Assembly (NCBI GenBank): GCA_964482235.1
Contig: CAYZWU010000005.1
Coordinates: 62,001 to 126,000 of the forward strand
Direction of reading: 5' to 3'
Origin: CAYZWU01 sp964482235
GTDB taxonomy: Bacteria; Planctomycetota; B15-G4; CAYZWU01
Length of the DNA: 64,000 nucleotides
A program made the position numbers and the translations under genes. The notes below the pieces were generated by a model. The model was not told where the DNA came from and made no database searches. It was given only the letters and a program-made list of their open reading frames with translations. This document shows positions 50,847 through 58,751 of the stretch, piece after piece; within the stretch, counting starts at the first letter, position 1, and each line of letters starts with the position of its first letter.

Positions 50847-53566
50847 GGGATCCTTCCTCCTTCAGAGGTTTTCTTTTCATCTATCGAGGGGCTCCGCTCA
50901 TGCCAGGTGCGAATGAACGAAACGATGTCGCTGATCCGTTCCGGAGGCAGCGACGCGATACCGCCAGATCCGATGCCGAAGGGCCGCATGGGCGTGCCGC
51001 TTCGCCCGCGGGCGATGGTTGCCAGGAGGAAGCCGTCCGAGGCCGCCTCCAGGAATTCGGGATTGTTCAGGGAAGGGGCGAAGTAATCGCTCCCGTCCTG
51101 CACGCCCCGTCCCCGCGGTCCGTGGCACGAGGAGCAGAATTGCGTGTAGCTCTCGCCGCCCGTCAGGATGGCGCGCTCGCTCATCTCGGCCACCACACGC
51201 GGCTTGCGCCACGCTGTCGGGATATCCCAGAGCCTCATGTGGGCAATGATGTCCTGGACCATGTCGGGCGAGATCTGACCCAGCCCCTCGTGGCCGTGGA
51301 TCATCGACTGCATCGGCGTGCCCGACCGTCCAAGCACGATCGTGGCGGCCAGGAAACCGTCCGAGGCCGATCTGAGGAAAGAGGGGTTGTTCAGCTGTGG
51401 TCCCGATGCACCTTCGCCTTCCGGACCGTGGCACGAGGAGCAAGTGCCGCTGTAGAGCTGGGCGCCGAGGGCGGGATTTCCCACACCCGAGCGGAGCAGG
51501 GGGCGCTCGGCGGCAAAGCTCTCGCGCCTCAGGTAGGCGATGATGTCGGCAATCTGTCCGGTGTCGAGGCGCGTCAGGCCCTGTTCGCCCGAGAGGAAGC
51601 TCATCATGGCCGTGCCTGACCTTCCTTTTCCGATCCAGCGGTGGAGGACGTCGTCCGACACGGACGAGAGCAGGACCGGGTTGGCCAGCTGCGGGCCGAT
51701 GCCGCCCCTCCCGTTCTCCCCGTGGCACCTGAGGCACGATGTCTCGTAATGGATCTTCCCCACGGCATAGTCTCCGGGATGGAGAGATCTGCCGGATTTT
51801 TCAGAATCACCCTGCTGCCAGGAGCGAAGGTAGGTGATGACGGCGCCAGTATCCTCGGCGGACAGGTGGCGCCAGGCCGGCATCGCTGTGGAGGGGCGCC
51901 CGAGAACAATGGTCTTGTAGTAGAACTCATCGTCCACGACGCGGAGCACGTCCTGGCAGTCGAGCCTCAGACCGATTCCGCCCTCCCCCTTGCGACCGTG
52001 GCAGCCGACGCAGTTGGCCTGATAGATGTGGCTCCCGATGCGAGCGTTCTCCTTCTTCGGGACGGATTGCATGGATGCCTGGACCCTCTCCCACGATGAA
52101 CAGTCGGGCTGCCACGCTCTCATGTAGGCCAGGATGTCGCTGACCCCCTGTGCGGGAAGGTGCTTCCACGACGGCATGGCGGTGCCCACCCGCCCGTTGA
52201 TGATCGTTTCGGCCAGGAACGGATCGGAAACAACCGCCAGGAAGCTCGTGGAATTGAGAATGTTGCCGATGCCGCCCTCTCCCCTTCTGCCGTGGCAGCT
52301 GGCGCAGAGCCCCTGATAGTAGGCTCGCCCGTTGCGCTCGCTGCCGAGGCGGGAATGGACGTCCCCCACAGGGGCCCCTGCGGGCTCCCACTTCCGGATC
52401 TCCTCGACGATCCGATCGATCTCGGAGCGCGTGAGGTTTCCGCTCCCCTCCTTCCACGGGGTCATCATCGACCCGCTGCGTCCGTTGGATATGATGAAGC
52501 GGTAGTAATCGTCATCAGCCACGGCCAGAGAGTCGAAGTTGTTGAGAGCCGGTGTGCTGATCCCGGGGGCTTCCGTCTCCCGTCCGTCAGACCCGTGACA
52601 GGCGGAGCAGTAGAGAGAGTAGAGTTCCTCTCCTGTCGGCGCTGTTCCGGTTCGCCGTGTCGACTTCTTTCGGTACGCGGCCGGTGCCCCGCTGTGGAGG
52701 GAGAGCATGTAAGCTGTCAAGGCATCGGCGACCTCCTCCGCCGGCCCGGTGGAGGACATGACCGTTCCGGGCGACACCTCGGCCGGTTTCATGAAGTGCT
52801 TTCTGTGCCAGTAGGCCGTGTCGCGCGGTTCGTGCTTCTCGAAGTGGGAGAAATCGAGCTCGTGGCGCGTCTTGTCTCCCTCGGTGGTGATGTCCACGCT
52901 GTAGGTGCCGCCCTTTCCGCCCATGGCGTGGCAGCCCAGGCAACCTTGTTCCCGGAACAGATCCCTGCCCCGTGCCAGCAGGTCGCCCGCCTGGTCGCAT
53001 GCGTCGTCACGACCCGAATCGTCGGCCCGGGTGAGATACGACTCGCTGCCGAAGAGCTCATCGTCGCTGTGGCATCGCGAGCAAGTGGTCTTCGAATACC
53101 TGGCCTCGAGAAGGGGATGATCCCAGAACGGCACCTTGCCGTGGGCGTCGGCCGTTTCTGTGGCCCTTCCCTGCCCCTCGTGGCAGATGGTGCAGCCGAA
53201 CCTGGCCGGATCATGGAATTCGAGGTACTTTCCCGGGTGGGTCGTAAACGGCTGGGGCTGGTCAGCCATGCGGGGATCTTCCATTCCCGTGTGGCACGTC
53301 GTGCACCGGTCGATCCTTCCGAGTCCGGACAGAAAATACTGATCCATGTTCGGGGTGAACTGGCGGGAGATTTCCACACCCCTGTCGTCCACCGCCTTTT
53401 CCTCGAGGATCCCGGCATATTCGAGGCGGTACTGCTTCCAGTCAGCGAACCGGTTCTCCCGGAGCGCCGCGGTCACGAGAAGGACCAGCGACGCCAGGCT
53501 CACGACGAGCAGCACCCACTTGACGTGCCTGTCCCGTGATAAGGCCTTTTCACTTGTCTGCGGCAT
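50843..53566 (-). CDS. Ten-haem membrane-anchored cytochrome c with six tandem modules
   Basis: The ATG at 53566 has GGGGAG ahead. The 907-residue protein starts with a membrane anchor (WVLLVVSLASLVLLVTAAL). Ten CxxCH motifs follow: CTTCH (from ~88), CTICH, CSRCH and CLGCH in an N-terminal region. Six repeats of ~90-110 residues come next, each with one motif (CSACH, CASCH, CVGCH, CLRCH, CSSCH, CSSCH), and each with a likely Met ligand loop such as GRVGTAMPSW, GRPSTAMPAW, GRSGTPMQSM. These are cytochrome c (class I) modules in a chain. Between cytochrome b/Rieske and NapA genes, it would carry electrons over a long distance from the membrane to NapA, replacing the NapB/NapC pair. Confidence 0.92.
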   Translation of the reverse strand: MPQTSEKALSRDRHVKWVLLVVSLASLVLLVTAALRENRFADWKQYRLEYAGILEEKAVDDRGVEISRQFTPNMDQYFLSGLGRIDRCTTCHTGMEDPRMADQPQPFTTHPGKYLEFHDPARFGCTICHEGQGRATETADAHGKVPFWDHPLLEARYSKTTCSRCHSDDELFGSESYLTRADDSGRDDACDQAGDLLARGRDLFREQGCLGCHAMGGKGGTYSVDITTEGDKTRHELDFSHFEKHEPRDTAYWHRKHFMKPAEVSPGTVMSSTGPAEEVADALTAYMLSLHSGAPAAYRKKSTRRTGTAPTGEELYSLYCSACHGSDGRETEAPGISTPALNNFDSLAVADDDYYRFIISNGRSGSMMTPWKEGSGNLTRSEIDRIVEEIRKWEPAGAPVGDVHSRLGSERNGRAYYQGLCASCHGRRGEGGIGNILNSTSFLAVVSDPFLAETIINGRVGTAMPSWKHLPAQGVSDILAYMRAWQPDCSSWERVQASMQSVPKKENARIGSHIYQANCVGCHGRKGEGGIGLRLDCQDVLRVVDDEFYYKTIVLGRPSTAMPAWRHLSAEDTGAVITYLRSWQQGDSEKSGRSLHPGDYAVGKIHYETSCLRCHGENGRGGIGPQLANPVLLSSVSDDVLHRWIGKGRSGTAMMSFLSGEQGLTRLDTGQIADIIAYLRRESFAAERPLLRSGVGNPALGAQLYSGTCSSCHGPEGEGASGPQLNNPSFLRSASDGFLAATIVLGRSGTPMQSMIHGHEGLGQISPDMVQDIIAHMRLWDIPTAWRKPRVVAEMSERAILTGGESYTQFCSSCHGPRGRGVQDGSDYFAPSLNNPEFLEAASDGFLLATIARGRSGTPMRPFGIGSGGIASLPPERISDIVSFIRTWHERSPSIDEKKTSEGGRIP

Positions 53567-53648
53567 GCGCACTCCCCTCTGTCTTGAGGTTCCGTGTGTC
53601 TTGTTGTTCCTTGCGGCGGACCGGAAAGGCGGCAGCCGCACGTTATCG

Positions 53649-55193
53649 TCAATGCACAGGCCAGTCGGCCTGGCTCCAGTAGAAATCCCAGTTCGGTCCG
53701 CGGAGGTACGTTCCCACGATGGTCATTATCACGAAGCCGACAAGGAAACAGGTGAACAGCGAGATCGCTGCCATGCGCGTCGACTGCGAGCGCTTGAGAA
53801 CGTAGATCGACCAGAGGGCGTAGGCGGCCGTGAGCAGCGTCGCCGGATTGACGAAGATGACGACGAGCTGGGGAATATCGGGGAACCAGTTCCTGAGCCA
53901 GCCGAAGTTCACGGGAACGGCAACGGCCAGGACAGCGGCGACGGCACCGAAGATCAGGCTCTTCAACGCGACCACCTTCCCGCGCGATCCGCTGAAGTAG
54001 ACGCCGGCCTTCTCCTTCTCACGGTCGAGATAGGGAATGAGGCCGAGCCCCAAAATGATGATCATCGGAATGATCATGCCCCCCATGAACCCCGAGTAAG
54101 AGGTCATCTCCTGGACGCCGAGGAAATACCAGGGGGCCTTGGCCGGATTCTCGGGCACGTCCGGATTGGCCAGTTCCTTGAGCGGAGCGTCGAAGGCGAG
54201 ACCGAGCACGATGCTGAGCATCATGAAAAGAAGGAAAACCAGCAGCTCGGCGCGCAGGAGTGTCGGCCAGCTGGGCACGGTTTCAGCCGGATCGAGATTC
54301 ACGGCCGGCGTCCTGCCGAGCACCATACACATCAAGCCGTAGGACTTGCTCGGAGCGTCGGATGGCTTGGCGGGCCGGGGATCGTCGCCCGCTCCCTTCC
54401 CGGCCGTTGTGGGTACGCTCTCCGGCCTGCCGAGGCCGCCGTCCTTTCTGATGCGCCAGAAGTGCACCGCCAGGAGAACAGTCAGGGCCAAGGGCAGTAC
54501 GATGCAGTGCAGGATGTAGAAGCGGAGGAGAGCCTCCTGTCCTACCTCGCTGGCCCCGAGAAGGAGCTCCTTCGAGAACCTGCCTGGATCGAACAAGGCA
54601 GTGATCCCCAGAGCATCGGTGAACTCCGTCGGCGAGCCGGCGATGTTGGAGCCGATCGTGATCGCCCAGTAGGCGAGCTGGTCCCAGGGAAGCAGGTACC
54701 CGCTGAACGAAAGGGCCAGCGTGATGATGAAGAGAGCCATGCCGAGCAGCCAGTTGAACTCCCGCGGAGCCTTGTAGCTGGCCGTGTAGAAGACACGGCA
54801 TATGTGAAGAAGCACGGTCACCACCATGAGATGCGCGGCCCAGCGATGGATGTTGCGGATGATCCTTCCCGTGGGCACGACATAGTGGATGTCCTTGATG
54901 CTGTTGTAAGCCTGATCCACGTCCGGCTTGTAGTAGACCATGAGCAGGATTCCCGTGGCGGTCAGGATGACGAACAGGGCGAAGGAGGCCATGCCCAGCG
55001 CCATGGTCGTGCTGAACCGGAGCGTGCGGCTGTGCACCCTCGTCGAATGAACGTGCAGGAAGAGATTCGAAAAGACCGTCTCCGACCGCGCGCGGTCGGA
55101 GGTGGCCGGGCCATGGCGAAAGAGGGAGTTCTTGAGGTTCCGCGGGAGATCTTTCAAGTTCTTCCTGAACGCCTCGAATCCCGTGCTGCTCAT
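53649..55193 (-). CDS. Cytochrome b of a Rieske/cytochrome b complex
   Basis: The ATG at 55193 has AGGAGGAG ahead; the long upstream extension of the frame is not coding. The 514 residues include the cytochrome b core with haem-binding His pairs (NIHRWAAHLMVVTVLLHICRVF and the later RFYILHCIVLPLALTVLLAVHFW). The Qo-site region has PWYFLGVQEMTSYSGF, where the b6-type usually shows PEWYF. Extra C-terminal helices follow. An ~80-residue soluble insertion (IRKDGGLGRP to LLRAELL) separates the b6-like and subunit IV-like halves. It oxidises quinol together with the Rieske protein encoded just upstream (88-base gap). Confidence 0.93.
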   Translation of the reverse strand: MSSTGFEAFRKNLKDLPRNLKNSLFRHGPATSDRARSETVFSNLFLHVHSTRVHSRTLRFSTTMALGMASFALFVILTATGILLMVYYKPDVDQAYNSIKDIHYVVPTGRIIRNIHRWAAHLMVVTVLLHICRVFYTASYKAPREFNWLLGMALFIITLALSFSGYLLPWDQLAYWAITIGSNIAGSPTEFTDALGITALFDPGRFSKELLLGASEVGQEALLRFYILHCIVLPLALTVLLAVHFWRIRKDGGLGRPESVPTTAGKGAGDDPRPAKPSDAPSKSYGLMCMVLGRTPAVNLDPAETVPSWPTLLRAELLVFLLFMMLSIVLGLAFDAPLKELANPDVPENPAKAPWYFLGVQEMTSYSGFMGGMIIPMIIILGLGLIPYLDREKEKAGVYFSGSRGKVVALKSLIFGAVAAVLAVAVPVNFGWLRNWFPDIPQLVVIFVNPATLLTAAYALWSIYVLKRSQSTRMAAISLFTCFLVGFVIMTIVGTYLRGPNWDFYWSQADWPVH

Positions 55194-55281
55194 GGACTCC
55201 TCCTGTTTCGACGGGCCGTGCAGGCGCCTCGCCATCTTTCTCTTCTCAATGATTCCGCTGAAAGGGCCATCTCTCTCTTCC

Positions 55282-55749
55282 TCACGCTGAGTAGAACGTC
55301 CCCGGCGGGACTTCACGCTGGCCATCCACCACGAGGCGGCCGTCCACGGCCGTGCTGACCTCGAGCCAGCGCAGCGCTCGCGGTGCCGGCCCGGATATCG
55401 CCTCTCCCTCGGGTCCGAACTTCGAACCGTGACAGGGGCACGAGAATCCCTCATCCGTCTTCGTGACGATGCAGCCGAGGTGGGTACAGATCAGGGAGAG
55501 GGCTGCGATCCCCTCGTCGCGCGACAGGATCAGAATCTTCTGGCGCGGCAGCACGGTTGCCGATGCCGGCTGATAGTCGGCGGGCCGACCGATGCGGATC
55601 CGTTTCCCCTCTTCCGGTAGGAGGGCGGGTTTGGTGAGGCGCGCCATCCCGATCACGCTGCCGAGAATGGCAAGCCCCGCGGTCCATATTCCGGCGAGAC
55701 CGAGGAAGTCTCGGCGAGGAACCTCTTCCTGTGTCAAGCGGTCGGGCAT
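55282..55749 (-). CDS. Rieske iron-sulfur protein
   Basis: 155 residues with a Tat-like N-terminus (PRRDFLGLAG) and one membrane anchor (IWTAGLAILGSVIGMA). The 2Fe-2S cluster is ligated by Cys88 and His90 (CTHLGC) and Cys104 and His107 (CPCHGS), with a disulfide expected between Cys93 and Cys106. It is the high-potential electron acceptor of the quinol-oxidising complex. GGAGA precedes the ATG. Its start lies 16 bases inside the oxidoreductase gene, showing tight coupling. Confidence 0.95.
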   Translation of the reverse strand: MPDRLTQEEVPRRDFLGLAGIWTAGLAILGSVIGMARLTKPALLPEEGKRIRIGRPADYQPASATVLPRQKILILSRDEGIAALSLICTHLGCIVTKTDEGFSCPCHGSKFGPEGEAISGPAPRALRWLEVSTAVDGRLVVDGQREVPPGTFYSA

Positions 55750-57668
55750 CTCGGAATCTCCTTGAAAATGAAACGTTCCATCGTGATGGCTCCCGCGGGA
55801 CAGCGCTCGGCACAGAGTCCGCAGCGGATGCAGGATGTCTCGTCCTTGAGGATCGCGGAGCCTCCCTCGGGCAGGCTCGCGGCGAGTCGACTGTCGACAA
55901 CCTTATGGAAACAGGCATCTCCGGATAGGCGGTCGTGGGAGACGAGGCGGAGGCAGAGCTCCGGACAGACGTCGGCGCAGCCTCCGCAGAGAATGCAGCT
56001 GTCGCCGTCGAAGATCGTGTTCACCCCGCAGTCGAGGCAGCGCCCGGCCTCGACCACGGCCGATTTCTCGTCGAGGGATTTCTCCACCGGTGTGTCCTGC
56101 GAACGGAGCCGCTCGGCCACCGAGGTCGTGGGGATCGAGATCCTCTTTGTCATCTCGAAGCCGATCTCGCGTTCGTAATCGGGAATCGCCAGGTGAAGCT
56201 CCACGTCCTTGTGGGTGATCGTCCGGCCCACCAGGCTCTCGTACACGGCGCGAGCCACCTTCTTCCCCGAGGCGAGGGCGTGGATCAGGAGCTTGGGGCC
56301 GTAGGCGAGGTCCCCGGCGATGAAGAGGTCCGGGGCGCTCGTGCGGCCTGTTTCTACGTCGCACGGTATGACGCCTCTCTCGGTCTTCTCGAGGCCGTCC
56401 CTCTCCGGATCGACGAAGGAGAGGTCCACGCCCTGCCCGATCGAAACGAGAACGTTGTCGCAGGGGATCGTCTCGCGCACCGATTCGTCGAAAATCGGAG
56501 CAAAACGGCGGTTTTCGTCAAAAACGCGCAGGCACTTCTTCACGACAACGCCCGACACCCGGCCTGAATCGTCCTTGAGGATCTCGGCCGGTCCCACGCT
56601 GTTGCGGCGGACGATCCCCTCCTCGTCGCCCTCGATGATCTCCACGTCGTCGGCCGGCATCTCGCCCAGCGATTCGAGGGAGCAGAGATGCACGGCAGCG
56701 ACACCCGATTCGCGCAAAGCGGTGCGGGCTGCGTCGATCGAAATCTGGCGCAGCACCGTGCGTCCCACGTCGTACGCCACGTTGCCGCCTCCGATCACCA
56801 CGACACGCCCCCCCAGGGGCGACGCATTGCCGAGCGACACGTCGCGCAGGAACTCGACGCCTCCCATGACGCCTTTGGCCTCAATACCCGGGAGCGCGAG
56901 TGGAATGGAACGCTTGGCACCAGTGGCGATCACAACGGCATCGTGCTGCTCGCGCAGCTCTACCAGACTCACATCCTTTCCGACCTCGCAGCCGGTCCGG
57001 GCAGTAACGCCGAGCTCGAGAATGATATCGACCTCGGCCTGGATCAGTTCGCGTGACAGCCTGTATTCGGGAATACCGAGGGAGAGCATGCCGGCCAGGA
57101 CCGGTTCGAGTTCGTAGACGGTGACATCAAACCCGAGAAGTGCCAAGTCGTGGGCAGCAGAGAGGCCGGCTGGCCCGCTACCGATGATTCCCACCGATTT
57201 ACCCTTTGCTAGCTGCACCTCACCGTTGATCAAAGACTGCAGGAGCGGGAGAAGTTCTTCGCGACCTTCGCATGTCCGGGGAGAGTGGCGTGAAGCTGCT
57301 TCCTTCAGGAATTCGACGAGTACTTTTCCCCGCCCCGGCCACGATTCCGGACCGTATTTCTCGCAGACGAAGCGCTTGAGAGCGCGTATAGCCACAGGCT
57401 TGTCGATCTCCCCACGGCGGCAGGCTGCCTCGCAGGGCGCACCGCAGACCCGTCCGCAGATCGAGGCGAGCACGTTGGGGCCCCTGGCGATCAGATAGGC
57501 CAGCTCGAAGTTGCCGTCCGCAACAGCGCGGACATATCCGCGCGCGTCGGTGTGGACCGGGCAGGCGTCCTGGCAGTTTATCTGGGATTTCCAGTATTCC
57601 CGATCAGGGATTCGGACTTTCTCGTTGTTATCAAGATAACCTGCAGCCAGAAGCTCACGAGAGATCAT
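55734..57668 (-). CDS. GltD-like NAD(P)H:FAD oxidoreductase with extra 4Fe-4S domains
   Basis: First gene of the operon, 644 residues. It has the N-terminal Cys domain of glutamate synthase small-subunit-like proteins (CQDACPVHTDARGYV, ICGRVCGAPCEAACRRG), then an FAD site (VGIIGSGPAGLSAAHDLALLG near 165) and an NAD(P) site (VVVIGGGNVAYDVGRT near 300). Two C-terminal ferredoxin motifs end it (CILCGGCADVCPELC and CIRCGLCAERCPAGA). It has no signal peptide. No glutamate synthase large subunit is present. By context it should exchange electrons between NAD(P)H and the Rieske/cytochrome b complex or quinone pool, from the cytoplasmic side. A similar oxidoreductase next to Rieske/cytochrome b genes is, as far as I recall, known from anammox Planctomycetota. 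Confidence 0.87.
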   Translation of the reverse strand: MISRELLAAGYLDNNEKVRIPDREYWKSQINCQDACPVHTDARGYVRAVADGNFELAYLIARGPNVLASICGRVCGAPCEAACRRGEIDKPVAIRALKRFVCEKYGPESWPGRGKVLVEFLKEAASRHSPRTCEGREELLPLLQSLINGEVQLAKGKSVGIIGSGPAGLSAAHDLALLGFDVTVYELEPVLAGMLSLGIPEYRLSRELIQAEVDIILELGVTARTGCEVGKDVSLVELREQHDAVVIATGAKRSIPLALPGIEAKGVMGGVEFLRDVSLGNASPLGGRVVVIGGGNVAYDVGRTVLRQISIDAARTALRESGVAAVHLCSLESLGEMPADDVEIIEGDEEGIVRRNSVGPAEILKDDSGRVSGVVVKKCLRVFDENRRFAPIFDESVRETIPCDNVLVSIGQGVDLSFVDPERDGLEKTERGVIPCDVETGRTSAPDLFIAGDLAYGPKLLIHALASGKKVARAVYESLVGRTITHKDVELHLAIPDYEREIGFEMTKRISIPTTSVAERLRSQDTPVEKSLDEKSAVVEAGRCLDCGVNTIFDGDSCILCGGCADVCPELCLRLVSHDRLSGDACFHKVVDSRLAASLPEGGSAILKDETSCIRCGLCAERCPAGAITMERFIFKEIPRCPTA

Positions 57669-58076
57669 TCAAACCACCCCGAGCATCCATCGCGCTCATA
57701 ATTGTATTATTAATAAGAGATTGGATTGACAAGCGGATCTATTGTTTCGAAAAAGGACACCTATCCGGATCAACTGGCAATCTATTGAGAGAGAGCCTGG
57801 CAATCACCGGAGCTCTCATATTCCACTCTTCAGAGGCATGAAAAAAACATGGATCCCCTTCGGGTCTGGGCGATCATTATACAATAATAGATATTCATAC
57901 CTTTTTTATATATTTAAGACCCAATAGCACTTTTTCTCTTGGCGGTACAAAAAAAATCGCCGTGCCCTAATTTTCCCCTCTCACAGGCGGGCTGATCTCA
58001 ACTTCCCCTGTTCCCTGATGAATTGCAGACCCACGGTGAATGTACAGCCGAGTAGCAGCGACAGCACAATTCCGCC
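57669..58076. other. Gene-free, AT-rich gap ahead of the respiratory operon
   Basis: No reading frame here looks coding. The left third (57690-57740) is strongly AT-rich and holds the candidate operon promoter. A second AT-rich patch (57880-57920) shows no recognisable element. I saw no convincing FNR- or NarL-type site; a lone ATCAA half-site near 57769 is not enough. The right end is ordinary sequence running to the stop of the 58.1 kb gene. Confidence 0.5.
57704..57732 (-). promoter_or_regulatory. Candidate sigma-70 promoter of the respiratory operon
   Basis: On the minus strand TTGTCA (57727-57732) matches five of six -35 bases and is 17 bases from TAATAC, or 20 from TACAAT (57701-57706). 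It would give a leader of about 30 bases to the first ATG at 57668. The -10 is imperfect, so this is a candidate only. Confidence 0.4.
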
Positions 58077-58643
58077 CTATTCGAGCGTCATCTTGAAGAT
58101 GCAGCGCTCGCCGCCCCGCAGGATCGTCTTCTCGAGGTCGACCTTGACCTTCTTCCCCGTCACCGTCTCGAAAGTCTGCTTCATCCAGCCCTTGGAGCAG
58201 AGGCAGTAGGTGGTGGACGAGAGGGTCGTCTTTCCCTGGACCATGGGGCAGTAGCACGATTTCATCTTCTTTCCGATGATCCGGACAACGTTCTTCTCCT
58301 TGTCGTGCTCCACATCATCGGCCCACTGCTTCTTGATCGTCTTGATCAAGGTGCCGAGGTCCCCGCGGCACGCCTTAGCGACCTGCGAGTAGCCCCTGTC
58401 CGAGCAGCCGCGGCCGCAGGCCTCCATGATCGCCGCTCTTTTTTCCAGCGGCAGGCTCCTGTCCAGGACGACCATCAGGTGCTCCGTCCAGTCGCTGATG
58501 AACTTCTGCCTTTGCTCCGCTTCCTTCTTGGCCGCATCCTCTTTTTTTGCCTCGGCGGTTTCGTCGCCCGCCCTTGCCGTTCCGCACAGGAGGAAGGCGG
58601 AGCAGAGGCACGCGCCCCTTTTCAGAAACTCTTTTCTGTCCAT
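58077..58643 (-). CDS. Cys-rich exported protein, DUF6144-like
   Basis: The ATG at 58643 is chosen because GAGGTG precedes it at good distance. The 188 residues begin DRKEFLKRGACLCSAFLLCG, a signal-like start. A Lys/Glu-rich segment (~25-45) and a domain with conserved-looking cysteines follow (ACGRGCSDRGY, SCYCPMVQG, YCLCSKGW, CIFKMTL). The pattern resembles the DUF6144 group, whose function is not known to me. The cysteines could bind a metal or cluster. It lies 408 bases upstream of the respiratory operon on the same strand; a link is possible but not shown. Confidence 0.7.
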   Translation of the reverse strand: MDRKEFLKRGACLCSAFLLCGTARAGDETAEAKKEDAAKKEAEQRQKFISDWTEHLMVVLDRSLPLEKRAAIMEACGRGCSDRGYSQVAKACRGDLGTLIKTIKKQWADDVEHDKEKNVVRIIGKKMKSCYCPMVQGKTTLSSTTYCLCSKGWMKQTFETVTGKKVKVDLEKTILRGGERCIFKMTLE

Positions 58644-58751
58644 GAGGGTCACCTCGATTACGGTATAGCGATCCGTTCTGTCGATCCGTCGAAAAAATTA
58701 TGCGGTCCAGAGGGTCCGCCTATCAGCGTCGATGCGGGGTGCCGTCACCTC

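Noticed and set aside
55734..57668. Glutamate synthase small subunit (gltD)
   Set aside because: The fold is similar, but no large subunit is adjacent, and the gene overlaps a Rieske gene and has two extra C-terminal ferredoxin motifs.
57669..58076. FNR- or nitrate-responsive operator ahead of the respiratory operon
   Set aside because: I looked for paired TTGAT/ATCAA and similar sites and found only an isolated half-site.
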